The position numbers and the translations under genes are program-made. From Gordonia zhenghanii (GTDB taxonomy: Bacteria; Actinomycetota; Actinomycetes; Mycobacteriales; Mycobacteriaceae), in the NCBI RefSeq assembly GCF_021738965.1, contig NZ_JAKKOQ010000006.1, positions 310,001 through 374,000 of the forward strand: a stretch of DNA of 64,000 nucleotides. The letters are read 5' to 3'. Below are positions 1 through 7,668 of this stretch, one piece after another. Position 1 is the first letter of the stretch; each line of letters starts with the position of its first letter. Under the pieces are notes generated by a model that did no database searches, had not been told where the DNA came from, and was given only the letters and a program-made list of their open reading frames with translations.

Positions 1-1017
1 CACACGGCCGACTACGATGTGGCCGTCGCCTCGTGGATGAGCAGTGTGGTCTCGCCCGACGAGTCCAGCGACTTCCCGGTGTGGACGGGCGCCACTTGGG
101 AGCGCGCCGACGTCCTCCGCTACGGCGAGAACCCACATCAGGCGGCCGCGCTGTACACGTCGACGTCGGGGCCGGTCGGGCTTGCGCAGGCTGAGCAGCT
201 TCACGGCAAGGCGATGTCGTTCAACAACTTCACCGACGGCGACGCCGCGTGGCGTGCCGCCCATGACCACGCCGACCCCACCGTCGCGATCGTCAAGCAC
301 GCCAACCCGTGCGGCATCGCCGTGGGCTCGAACATCGCCGAAGCGCATCGACGCGCTCACGCGTGCGATCCGGTCAGCGCATACGGCGGGGTGATCGCCG
401 CGAACCGCGAGGTCAGCGTCGAGATGGCGGAGCAGGTCGCCGAGATCTTCACCGAGGTCATCATCGCTCCGTCGTACGCCGACGGGGCCGTCGAAGTGCT
501 GCAGCGTAAGAAGAACGTCCGCATCCTGGTCGCCGAAGCGCCGAGCACCGCGGTCGCCGAGATGCGCCCGGTGTCCGGCGGGGTCCTGCTCCAGCAGCGC
601 GACCTGATCGACGCCGAGGGCGACGATCCGGCCAACTGGACGCTCGCGACCGGCGAAGCGGCCGACGAGAAGACTCTCGCGGACCTCGTCTTCGCGTGGC
701 GTGCCTGCCGCGCGGTCAAGTCGAACGCGATCCTCCTCGCCGCCGACGGTGCGTCGGTCGGCGTCGGCATGGGGCAGGTCAACCGCGTCGACTCGGCGCA
801 CCTCGCGGTGAACCGTGCAGGCGACCGCGCCAAAGGATCGGTCGGCGCGTCGGACGCGTTCTTCCCGTTCCCCGACGGTCTGCAGGTGCTGATCGACGGC
901 GGTGTCCGCGCCGTCGTCCAGCCGGGTGGATCGATCCGCGACAACGAGGTGGTCGAGGCCGCCAAGGCTGCGGGCGTCACCATGTACCTGACAGGCTCAC
1001 GCCACTTCGCCCACTGA
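1..1017 (+). CDS. purH: Bifunctional AICAR transformylase/IMP cyclohydrolase, 3' part
   Basis: Catalyses the last two steps of IMP synthesis: formylation of AICAR from 10-formyl-THF, then ring closure, in the cytosol. The frame is already open at base 1, so the N-terminal cyclohydrolase part lies outside the window. About 338 residues of a roughly 520-residue family are present, mainly the transformylase domain. It contains the RYGENPHQ motif and the KHANPCG motif, which corresponds to the catalytic Lys-His of the family, and ends in a typical GGSIRDNEV...GSRHFAH tail. The stop codon lies next to a 21-base direct repeat. A MoxR/VWA pair follows farther downstream, as for Rv0957-Rv0959 in M. 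tuberculosis. Assignment is secure. Confidence 0.97.
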   Translation, partial: HTADYDVAVASWMSSVVSPDESSDFPVWTGATWERADVLRYGENPHQAAALYTSTSGPVGLAQAEQLHGKAMSFNNFTDGDAAWRAAHDHADPTVAIVKHANPCGIAVGSNIAEAHRRAHACDPVSAYGGVIAANREVSVEMAEQVAEIFTEVIIAPSYADGAVEVLQRKKNVRILVAEAPSTAVAEMRPVSGGVLLQQRDLIDAEGDDPANWTLATGEAADEKTLADLVFAWRACRAVKSNAILLAADGASVGVGMGQVNRVDSAHLAVNRAGDRAKGSVGASDAFFPFPDGLQVLIDGGVRAVVQPGGSIRDNEVVEAAKAAGVTMYLTGSRHFAH

Positions 1018-1062
1018 GCGACTCGCTCACTGATCGATCGCCCACTGAGCGACTCGCTCACT
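1011..1062. repeat. Two 21-bp direct repeats with palindromic core
   Basis: The 21-mer at 1011-1031 recurs exactly at 1042-1062. Each copy holds the palindrome TGAGCGA-C-TCGCTCA (7-base arms). The first copy includes the purH stop codon, and a partial third copy (GTGAGCGACTAC) starts at 1128. Function unknown; replication slippage or a small REP-like element would explain it. Confidence 0.8.
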
Positions 1063-1064
1063 TG

Positions 1065-1104
1065 GACGACGTTCGCTCCCCTCGGGAGGGGAGCGAACGT
1101 CGTC
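1065..1104. terminator. Perfect 19-bp hairpin between convergent genes
   Basis: Bases 1065-1083 pair perfectly with 1086-1104 around a GG loop. It lies between purH (plus) and the ABC permease (minus), so it could end transcription from both sides. There is no long T-run, which is common in high-GC actinobacteria. Confidence 0.65.
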
Positions 1105-1134
1105 TAGATGAGCGGATGCGTGCGAAGTGAGCGA

Positions 1135-1854
1135 CTACGGCGTCGCCCGCCTCAGTGCCAGATACGACGTTCCGGCGAACAGCAGGTCGAGCACGAACAC
1201 GATTCCGACGAGGCTGATCGGCCGAAGGTCGACGATCCACTGGCCGACGGCAGGCCAGCCACCCGCCAGGCTGATGATGAAGCAGGCCAGGACGATGGCG
1301 AGCACGATCGTGACTCCTGCGACGATCAGCCACAGAGTCCCGAACCGCTTGTAGACGGTGGCGGCCAGGAAGCCGACTGCGAACGCGAACATCGCGATCG
1401 TGAAGTACATGAGCAGTGCGACGACCGGCCCTTGATCCCAGATCCACGGCAGGTAGAAGAAGTAGCCGTCGATGCCCCACCCGTCGGTGGCCCGTTCGAT
1501 GAGGCCGCCGACCAGGAATGTGACGGCGAGAGTCGTCGCGGTGAGAGTGGCGGTCGCGTACGTGCCGAGGAAGTACTCGCGACGGGTGATACTCATGGCC
1601 TGCGAGAACGGGAACGTGAACGACAGCGCCTGGACGCCGACCACGAGGAAGTACCAGAGCGGCGCCTGTGAGCCTCCGCCGTAGATGGGTTCGTCCATGT
1701 CGTCGACGGAGAAGGCCACGATGGCGTAGATCATCATGCTGATCGCGAACGAGCTGCCCAGGATCAGCAACGGCAGCCAGACGAAGGTCTGCTTGTTGAG
1801 CAACTGCATGCGGATCACGCTGCGTGTGCGTCCCGCGGGGGCGGTGGTGGTCAT
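1135..1854 (-). CDS. ABC transporter permease (YtrA-type operon)
   Basis: Integral membrane protein of 239 residues with about five to six hydrophobic segments (for example LLILGSSFAISMMIYAIV and LLMYFTIAMFAFAVGFLAATV). It is the third gene of a minus-strand operon: its ATG overlaps the stop of the ATPase gene by 4 bases (ATGA at 1851-1854). It presumably forms the membrane half of the exporter encoded with that ATPase. In Bacillus, YtrA-type operons respond to cell-wall antibiotics; a similar role here is inference and the substrate is unknown. Convergent with purH across the 19-bp hairpin. Confidence 0.8.
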   Translation of the reverse strand: MTTTAPAGRTRSVIRMQLLNKQTFVWLPLLILGSSFAISMMIYAIVAFSVDDMDEPIYGGGSQAPLWYFLVVGVQALSFTFPFSQAMSITRREYFLGTYATATLTATTLAVTFLVGGLIERATDGWGIDGYFFYLPWIWDQGPVVALLMYFTIAMFAFAVGFLAATVYKRFGTLWLIVAGVTIVLAIVLACFIISLAGGWPAVGQWIVDLRPISLVGIVFVLDLLFAGTSYLALRRATP

Positions 1855-2759
1855 CGGAGTGCTCCCGTCTGGTCGGCGTGTTGGGTGAAGCGGACGATCA
1901 GCTCCTGCAATGACACCGTCGACGTCGTCAGGCGAAGCTGTTCGAGCAGGCGTGCGTCGGCGTCGTCGATGGTCCCGAGGACGGTCGACGAGGCGACCGG
2001 CCCGAGACTCTCGCGGTGGAGTTCCTCGCGGCCTGCGACGAACTCGTCGACGGCCTTCGCGTTCCCGACGACCGTGACGGCGCGGCCGCGGAGATCGTCG
2101 GCGTCTTCGTCGAGGACGAGTGCACCGTCGTCGACGACGAGGACGCGTTCGATGAGGTCGGCGATCTCGTCGATGAGGTGGCTCGAGAGCACGATGGTGC
2201 GGGGATGCTCGGCGTAGTCGGCGAGCAACCGGTCGTAGAAGATCTGCCTGCTGACGGCGTCGAGCCCGAGGTACGGCTCGTCGAAGAAGGTGATCTCGGC
2301 GCGCGACGCGAGGCCGATGATCACGCCGACTGCCGAGAGCTGTCCGCGCGAGAGCTTCTTGATACGGGTCTTGAGTGGGAGTCTGAACTCCGCGATCAAC
2401 TGCTGAGCGAACTCGGCGTCCCAGTTGGGGAAGAACAGTTCGGCGGCTGCGAACGCGTGGACCGGGCGCGCGTCGTCGGGGTACCGCTGACCCTCGCGGA
2501 CGAAGCACATGCGGCTCAAGGCGCGCGGGTTCTCGTACGGTTCCTCCCCGAACACCCAGGCCTGGCCGGAACTGGCGAAGTTCTGCGCGGTCAGGATCGA
2601 CATGAGCGTCGTCTTGCCTGCCCCGTTGCGGCCGAACAGTCCGCAGATGGTGTTCGCGGGGATGTCGAAGTCGACGGAGTCGAGGGCGACGGTGTCGCCG
2701 TAGTGCTTGCTGAGGCCGCGGGCGCTGACTGCTGCGACGGCGGTGGACGTGTCGGTCAT
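1851..2759 (-). CDS. ABC transporter ATP-binding protein
   Basis: ATPase subunit of 302 residues. Visible motifs are Walker A (GRNGAGKTT), a variant signature LSRGQLS, Walker B (ITFFDEPYLGLD) and a switch histidine in SSHLIDEI. The C-terminal part after about residue 220 is a typical accessory domain of drug or lantibiotic-type exporters. Its ATG overlaps the stop of the GntR regulator (ATGA at 2756-2759), and its own stop overlaps the start of the permease, so the three genes are translationally coupled. The start is fixed by these overlaps; open sequence farther upstream lies inside the regulator gene. Confidence 0.88.
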   Translation of the reverse strand: MTDTSTAVAAVSARGLSKHYGDTVALDSVDFDIPANTICGLFGRNGAGKTTLMSILTAQNFASSGQAWVFGEEPYENPRALSRMCFVREGQRYPDDARPVHAFAAAELFFPNWDAEFAQQLIAEFRLPLKTRIKKLSRGQLSAVGVIIGLASRAEITFFDEPYLGLDAVSRQIFYDRLLADYAEHPRTIVLSSHLIDEIADLIERVLVVDDGALVLDEDADDLRGRAVTVVGNAKAVDEFVAGREELHRESLGPVASSTVLGTIDDADARLLEQLRLTTSTVSLQELIVRFTQHADQTGALR

Positions 2760-3157
2760 CGCGGGTGTCCTTCCTGTGGGTGCTGGTGGGCTGGAGAGTG
2801 CTGGTGGGCTCGATCTCGGATCAGTGCGACGAGATCGTCGGGTGCGAGTCCGAGGCGGTCGGCTTCGCCGAGGAGGGGCTCGATGAATCGGTCGGCGAAC
2901 GACTCTTGGCGTTCGTGACGGAGGAGGTCGCGCGCGCCGGTCGACACGAACATGCCGACGCCGCGGCGCTTGTAGAGGATTCCCTTGTCGACCAGCATGT
3001 TGACGCCTTTCGCTGCAGTGGCCGGATTGATTCGGTAGAAGGCGGCCAGTTCGTTGGTCGACGGTGCGCGGGTCTCTTCGGCGAGGCTGCCGTCGATGAT
3101 CGAGTCCGACACGCTGTCGGCGATCTGTTGGAAGAGGGCTCTGCTGTCGTCGATCAT
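2756..3157 (-). CDS. GntR-family transcriptional regulator, YtrA subfamily
   Basis: A short (133 aa) GntR regulator: an N-terminal winged helix (LFQQIADSVSDSIIDG, then the recognition part STNELAAFYRINPATAAKG) with a short C-terminal helical tail and no large effector domain, as in the YtrA group. ATG at 3157 is preferred because GGAGGG stands five bases before it; the GTG two codons upstream overlaps that ribosome site. It heads an operon with an ABC ATPase and permease. A perfect palindrome just upstream is the likely autoregulatory operator. Confidence 0.88.
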   Translation of the reverse strand: MIDDSRALFQQIADSVSDSIIDGSLAEETRAPSTNELAAFYRINPATAAKGVNMLVDKGILYKRRGVGMFVSTGARDLLRHERQESFADRFIEPLLGEADRLGLAPDDLVALIRDRAHQHSPAHQHPQEGHPR

Positions 3158-3175
3158 GAGCACCCTCCGTTCTTT

Positions 3176-3199
3176 GGTTAGTTAGTTGACTAACTAACC
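3176..3199 (-). promoter_or_regulatory. Operator of the YtrA-type regulator
   Basis: Perfect inverted repeat: GGTTAGTTAG (3176-3185), spacer TTGA, CTAACTAACC (3190-3199), 19 bases upstream of the GntR gene start. A TTGACA hexamer on the minus strand at 3226-3221 could be the -35 box, placing the operator at the -10/+1 region. The fit to an autorepressor site is inference. Confidence 0.8.
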
Positions 3200-3249
3200 G
3201 TGTCACCGGGTCGTGTGGTGTGTCAAGGGCCTGTGGCAGCCTTGCTCTC

Positions 3250-3633
3250 GTGGATCAACGACGGTGTCCGTGCGGGAGTGGCGAGACGATGGCGGCGTGC
3301 TGTGGTCGGTACTTGGCGGGTGTGGCGACGCCGCCGACTGCGGAAACGTTGATGCGCAGCAGATTCACGGCGTTCGCGGTCGGCGACGAGGCGTACCTGC
3401 TCGCCAGTTGGCATCCCGACACGAGGCCGGTGTCGTGTCCCGTCGACCCGGAGATTCGGTGGCTGCACCTCGCGATCATCGACGTCGTCGACGGTTCGCC
3501 GTTCCATACGGGCGGGATCGTCGAGTTCGTCGCCGTGTATCGCGACGCGGACGGCAGGGGGGAGCTTCACGAGCGCAGTGCGTTCGAACGGATGGGCGGA
3601 CGCTGGTACTACCTGCCCGGTACACACCTCTGA
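3250..3633 (+). CDS. YchJ-family (UPF0225) protein with SEC-C motif
   Basis: 127 residues. The N-terminus carries the zinc-binding SEC-C motif (CPCGSGETMAACCGRY), followed by the conserved AETLMRSRFTAFAVGDEAYLL and SWHP segments and a cystatin/SnoaL-like C-terminal half ending WYYLPG. The family function is not established. GTG at 3250 is chosen because the product then begins just before the SEC-C motif; an upstream GTG at 3220 would overlap the divergent promoter region. It is divergent from the GntR regulator and probably monocistronic. Confidence 0.85.
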   Translation: MDQRRCPCGSGETMAACCGRYLAGVATPPTAETLMRSRFTAFAVGDEAYLLASWHPDTRPVSCPVDPEIRWLHLAIIDVVDGSPFHTGGIVEFVAVYRDADGRGELHERSAFERMGGRWYYLPGTHL

Positions 3634-3636
3634 TCA

Positions 3637-3704
3637 TATTCAACTAAACGGTTGACAAGCCGTAGGATCGGGTGTGTACTCATATTCAACCGGAGCATTG
3701 AATA
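3637..3704 (+). promoter_or_regulatory. Promoter and operator of the ArsR operon
   Basis: TTGACA (3652-3657), a 17-base spacer and TGTACT (3675-3680) form a good promoter. TATTCAA occurs at 3637-3643 and again at 3683-3689; the second copy is mirrored by TTGAATA at 3698-3704, giving an inverted repeat just before the AAGGAG ribosome site. TCAAC-6-GTTGA lies across the -35 box. These repeats fit binding sites of the encoded ArsR repressor (inference). Confidence 0.72.
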
Positions 3705-3717
3705 AGGAGTTCAGGTG

Positions 3718-4089
3718 ATGTCCGAAGATCAGTTGTCCCGAGTGTTCTCGGCCCTGGCCGACCCCACTCGACGCGACATCGTCGCCCGGTTGACGGCAGA
3801 AGACGCCACGGTGAACGAGTTGGCCGAGCCGTACGAGGTGAGTCTGCAGGCGGTGTCCAAGCATCTGCGTGTGCTCGAGGAGGCCGGCCTGGTGACTCGG
3901 ACCCGCGACGCGCAGCGTCGTCCGGTCCATCTGGAGGCGGAGGTGTTCGATCTGATGACGAAATGGATCGAGCGCTACCGCCAGCGCGCCGAAGAGCGGT
4001 ACCAGCGATTGGACGGAGTGCTCGCCGAGATGAACGAGACCTCCGACGATCAGCGCCGCATCGCAGACGCGGAGGAGAACGCATCATGA
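3718..4089 (+). CDS. ArsR-family transcriptional regulator
   Basis: Winged-helix repressor of 123 residues with a classic N-terminus (LSRVFSALADPTRRDIVARL), a recognition helix (SLQAVSKHLRVLEEAGLV) and a wing (RTRDAQRRPVHLEAE). No metal-binding cysteine motif is present, so it belongs to the non-metal group that is often paired with AHSA1/SRPBCC proteins. AAGGAG at 3704-3709 serves ATG 3718 or GTG 3715. Its stop overlaps the ATG at 4086 (ATGA), coupling it to the next gene. It probably represses its own operon through the upstream repeats. Confidence 0.9.
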   Translation: MSEDQLSRVFSALADPTRRDIVARLTAEDATVNELAEPYEVSLQAVSKHLRVLEEAGLVTRTRDAQRRPVHLEAEVFDLMTKWIERYRQRAEERYQRLDGVLAEMNETSDDQRRIADAEENAS

Positions 4090-4610
4090 ACAACCACAAG
4101 GCCGGAGGCCGCATCATGAATATTCACAGCCACGCGACAGCATCGATCGAGGCGGATCCGTCGCTGCCGATCATCCGCATCACCCGTGATTTCACGGCGA
4201 CGGTCGCACAACTGCGCAAGGCGCACGTCGACCAGGACCTGTTCGCCCGATGGGTGGGTCCGGACGGCATGGACACCCGCATCACTGCCTGGGACGCCCG
4301 CGACGGCGGCGAATGGCGGTACGTCGCCGGACGAGACGGCGAGGAGTACGGCTTCCGCGGCTGCTTCCACACGGTGGGCGACGATGTGATCGTCCAGACG
4401 TTCACGTTCGAGGGCATGCCCGACGCAGTCGCGCTGGAGACGTTGCGTTTCGAGGACCTCGGCGGCGGACGTACCCGACTGCACGCGCAGTCGTTGTGCG
4501 ACAGCATCGAAGCCCGCGACGCCTGGCTGGCGTCGGGCATGGAGGTCGGCGTCGACGAGGGCTACGCGAAACTCGACGGGCTGCTCGCCGACGGATCGGT
4601 CGCGCCGTGA
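4086..4610 (+). CDS. SRPBCC (AHSA1-like) domain protein
   Basis: A START-like fold protein, 174 residues from ATG 4086, which overlaps the arsR stop. A second in-frame ATG at 4116 has its own GGAGG and would give 164 residues; both starts sit in a repeated cgcatcATGaa context. Typical family segments are visible: IIRITRDFTATVAQL, WVGPDGMD, WRYVAGRDGEEYGFRGCFH and a C-terminal ARDAWLASGMEVGVDEGYAKLDGLL (given here in parts of a longer stretch: ARDAWLASGMEV, DEGYAKLDGLL). Members bind hydrophobic ligands or act in stress response; the ligand is unknown. The stop overlaps the next start (GTGA). Confidence 0.85.
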   Translation: MNNHKAGGRIMNIHSHATASIEADPSLPIIRITRDFTATVAQLRKAHVDQDLFARWVGPDGMDTRITAWDARDGGEWRYVAGRDGEEYGFRGCFHTVGDDVIVQTFTFEGMPDAVALETLRFEDLGGGRTRLHAQSLCDSIEARDAWLASGMEVGVDEGYAKLDGLLADGSVAP

Positions 4611-5170
4611 GCGCGCTCGGCGAGCTGTCGCCTGCCGAACGTCACCGCGTCGTCGCTGCCGGCTTCACCGCAGAGGTGGGCGCGACGACGGACTGGTCGG
4701 CGCCGAGCCCGGTGCCCGAATGGGCGGCGCGCGACGTCGTCGGTCATCTCGTCGACTGGTTCCCGACGTTCCTGGCGGCGGGCGGCGTGGACCTGCCCGC
4801 TGTGACGACTGACGATCCGGTGCAGGCGTGGGCGCAGCACTCGGCGTCGGTCCAGGCGCTGCTCGACGGCGAGGACGCCGATCGCGACTTCACGCATCCG
4901 TACGTCGGCACGTCGCCGCTGCGCGTCGCGGTGGACCGGTTCTACACCGCAGACGTCTTCATGCACACGTGGGACCTCGCTCAGGCGGGTGGGCGCCGTC
5001 CCGACCTGGACCCCGGGTTCGCGACGGAGCTCCGGGACGGGCTGTCGGCGATGGAGGAGGTGCTGCGTTCCTCCGGCCAGTACGGGCCGGCGTGCGCGGT
5101 GCCCGACGACGCCGATCCGGTCGTCGCACTGGCCGCGTTCATCGGACGCGACCCGTCGTTCGTCGATTAG
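4607..5170 (+). CDS. Mycothiol-dependent maleylpyruvate isomerase/DinB-like metal protein
   Basis: 187 residues with the DinB-type four-helix fold of the actinobacterial TIGR03083/TIGR03086 group. The metal-site histidines fit VVGHLVDW and DVFMHTWDLA, the usual signature. GTG at 4607 overlaps the SRPBCC stop by GTGA, so arsR, the SRPBCC gene and this gene form one coupled operon. Family members use mycothiol or bind zinc in detoxification; the actual substrate here is unknown. The C-terminal FIGRDPSF motif is also typical of the group. Confidence 0.82.
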   Translation: MSALGELSPAERHRVVAAGFTAEVGATTDWSAPSPVPEWAARDVVGHLVDWFPTFLAAGGVDLPAVTTDDPVQAWAQHSASVQALLDGEDADRDFTHPYVGTSPLRVAVDRFYTADVFMHTWDLAQAGGRRPDLDPGFATELRDGLSAMEEVLRSSGQYGPACAVPDDADPVVALAAFIGRDPSFVD

Positions 5171-5225
5171 ACCTGCGGCGGTCGTAACCCTTCTCGCCGG
5201 ACAGGCCGCGCGGCATGCTCGAAAC

Positions 5226-6164
5226 GTGAGCACAGTCAGTCAGATCATCGAACGCACAGCAGGTATCACCTCCGGCGTCGAACTCGACGTCGCCCGGCTC
5301 GGACCGACCCACGGCGCCGAGATCTCCGGGGTCGACATCGCGTCGGCGACGGCCTCGCAGATCGCCGCGGTGCGGGTCGCGCTCGCCGAGTACAAGGTGC
5401 TCGTCCTGCGCGGGCAGGACCTCACGGACGCCGAGCACGTCGAGTTCGCGACCCGGCTCGGCGACGTGACCGCGGGGCACCCCGTGTGGGACAGCGGCTC
5501 CGACGTGCCGGCCGAGATGTACTCGCTCGACAGCACCGACAACGGGTTCGCCGACGTCTGGCACACCGATGTGACTTTCATGCCGCGCCCGCCCGCCGCG
5601 TCGATCCTGCGACCCGTGGTCCTGCCCGACTTCGGCGGCGACACCAACTGGGCCGACAGCGAGGCCGCCTACGCATCGCTGTCTTCGCCGCTGCAGCGGC
5701 TCGCCGACGAACTCGTCGCCGTGCACGACGGTGATCGAGAATTCGGCTACTACCTGCGTCAGCGTCGATCAGGCAGAGGCAATCTGTGGGACGGCGAAGA
5801 GGTCACCAGCCTGCCGCCCGTCCGGCAACCGGTCGTGCGCATCCACCCGGAGACCGGCCGCAAGGCGTTGTTCGTCAATCCCGGATTCACCTCGCACATC
5901 GAGGGCGTGTCCGATGGGGAGAGTCGCGGACTGCTCGACGCGTTCTACGCGCACCTGACCAAGCCCGAGCATATCGTGCGGCACCGGTGGAGCCTGGGTG
6001 ACGTCGTCTTGTGGGACAACCGGAGCACCGCCCACTACGCGAACCGCGATTACACGCAGCGTCGCGTCATGCACCGGGTCACGTTGCGTGGTGATCGCCC
6101 CGTCGGTCCGCAGGGCCTGATCGGTCCGGACCATCCGGCGGAGCCCCTCGGCGTCGAGCGTTGA
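5226..6164 (+). CDS. TauD/TfdA-family Fe(II)/2-oxoglutarate dioxygenase
   Basis: 312 residues. The iron-binding facial triad is visible as H113-x-D115 (WHTDVTF) and H270 (RSTAHYANRDY), with a candidate 2-oxoglutarate arginine at R284 (VMHRV). TauD-family enzymes oxidise taurine, alkyl sulfates, 2,4-D or similar acids and release sulfite or an aldehyde; the substrate cannot be told from sequence. GTG 5226 is the first start that gives the usual N-terminal length. It stands 55 bases after the DinB-like gene and may be co-transcribed with it, but there is no sulfonate transporter nearby. Confidence 0.88.
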   Translation: MSTVSQIIERTAGITSGVELDVARLGPTHGAEISGVDIASATASQIAAVRVALAEYKVLVLRGQDLTDAEHVEFATRLGDVTAGHPVWDSGSDVPAEMYSLDSTDNGFADVWHTDVTFMPRPPAASILRPVVLPDFGGDTNWADSEAAYASLSSPLQRLADELVAVHDGDREFGYYLRQRRSGRGNLWDGEEVTSLPPVRQPVVRIHPETGRKALFVNPGFTSHIEGVSDGESRGLLDAFYAHLTKPEHIVRHRWSLGDVVLWDNRSTAHYANRDYTQRRVMHRVTLRGDRPVGPQGLIGPDHPAEPLGVER

Positions 6165-6213
6165 CCGGTGCATTCGGTCTTGTCCCGTAGCGGATCTGGA
6201 ATCTGAGGGTAGC

Positions 6214-7668
6214 GTGGATCACGTGCCTGACGAATCAACCCGACCCTCCCAGATCAGTACTCTCGGCGAGCTTCGCGCCACCGATCACGTGCAGCGCAGT
6301 GTGCGCGACGAGATCCGGCACAATCTGCTGAGCGACCTCCGCTCCGGCGGTGATCCATGGCCCGGCGTCGTCGGTTTCGACGACACCGTGATCCCGCAGC
6401 TCGAGCGCGCACTCATCGCCGGACACGACGTCGTCATGCTCGGCGAGCGAGGCCAGGGCAAGACGCGCCTGCTGCGCACGCTCGTCGGACTTCTCGACGA
6501 GTGGACGCCGGTGATCGCCGGATCCGACCTCGACGAGCATCCGTACGAGCCGATCCTGCCCGAGTCCATCCGTCGCGCGGACGACCTCGGCGACGACCTT
6601 CCGATCGAGTGGCGGCACCGCAGCGAGCGGTACAGCGAGAAGCTCGCTACGCCGGACACCTCGGTCGCCGACCTCGTCGGCGACATCGATCCGATGAAGG
6701 TCGCCGAAGGACGCAGCCTGGGCGACCCGGAGACCATCCATTTCGGTCTGATCCCGCGTGCTCACCGGGGCATCGTCGCCATCAACGAGCTGCCGGACCT
6801 CGCCGAACGCATCCAGGTGTCGATGCTCAACGTGATGGAGGAGCGCGACGTCCAGATCCGCGGCTACAGCCTGCGGTTGCCCCTCGACGTGCTCGTCACC
6901 GCGAGCGCCAACCCGGAGGACTACACCAACCGCGGCCGCATCATCACCCCGCTCAAGGACCGGTTCGGCGCCGAGATCCGCACGCATTACCCCCTTGACC
7001 TCGACGATGAGATCGACGTCGTCGAGCAGGAGGCCGACCTCGTCGCGAGCGTCCCCACGTATCTCGTCGAAGCGCTCGCCCGGTTCACCAGGTATGCGCG
7101 TGAGCATCCGTCGATCGACCAGCGGTCCGGCGTCTCCGCTCGCTTCTCGATCGCCGCGGCCGAGACCGTCGCCGCCGCCGCGCTGCACCGGGCCGCGGTG
7201 ACCGGCGAGGAACTGCCGGTCGCTCGCCCCGTCGACCTCCAGTCGGTCATCGAAGTACTGCGCGGCAAGGTCGAGTTCGAGTCGGGTGAAGAGGGCCGCG
7301 AACTCGAAATCCTCGACTACCTGCTCCGCAAGTCCGTCGCCGACGTCGTACGCGCGCATCTCGGCGGCGTCGACATGCGTCCGCTCGTCGACGCCCTCGA
7401 CGCCGGGCATCCCGTCCTGACCGGTGATCGCGTTCCGGCGACCGATGTCGTCGATGCGATCGGCGACGGGGCTGAGGTGCTCAAAGTGCTCGACGAGATC
7501 GCGAGCCGACTCGACGCGCTCGAGCCCGCCGAACGAGCCAGCGCACTCGAGTTGGCGCTGGAAGGCCTGTACTTGGCGCGTCGTATCGGTAAGGACGAGG
7601 ACGACTACGGGCGGACGGCCTATTCGGTGGTCTCGTCCGACGACGAACTCGAACGTGATGGCGCGTAA
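6214..7668 (+). CDS. MoxR/ChlI-type AAA+ ATPase
   Basis: 484 residues. Walker A is GERGQGKT (77-84), and the Walker B-like strand GIVAINELPDL is followed by the sensor-type VLVTASANPEDY. The remainder resembles magnesium chelatase subunit I and the Rv0958 family. MoxR-type ATPases work with a VWA partner as chaperones inserting metals or remodelling complexes. The next gene encodes that VWA partner and overlaps it by 11 bases, so they form one functional pair. GTG 6214 or GTG 6223 could be the start. Its biological client is unknown; chlorophyll synthesis is not implied. Confidence 0.88.
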   Translation: MDHVPDESTRPSQISTLGELRATDHVQRSVRDEIRHNLLSDLRSGGDPWPGVVGFDDTVIPQLERALIAGHDVVMLGERGQGKTRLLRTLVGLLDEWTPVIAGSDLDEHPYEPILPESIRRADDLGDDLPIEWRHRSERYSEKLATPDTSVADLVGDIDPMKVAEGRSLGDPETIHFGLIPRAHRGIVAINELPDLAERIQVSMLNVMEERDVQIRGYSLRLPLDVLVTASANPEDYTNRGRIITPLKDRFGAEIRTHYPLDLDDEIDVVEQEADLVASVPTYLVEALARFTRYAREHPSIDQRSGVSARFSIAAAETVAAAALHRAAVTGEELPVARPVDLQSVIEVLRGKVEFESGEEGRELEILDYLLRKSVADVVRAHLGGVDMRPLVDALDAGHPVLTGDRVPATDVVDAIGDGAEVLKVLDEIASRLDALEPAERASALELALEGLYLARRIGKDEDDYGRTAYSVVSSDDELERDGA

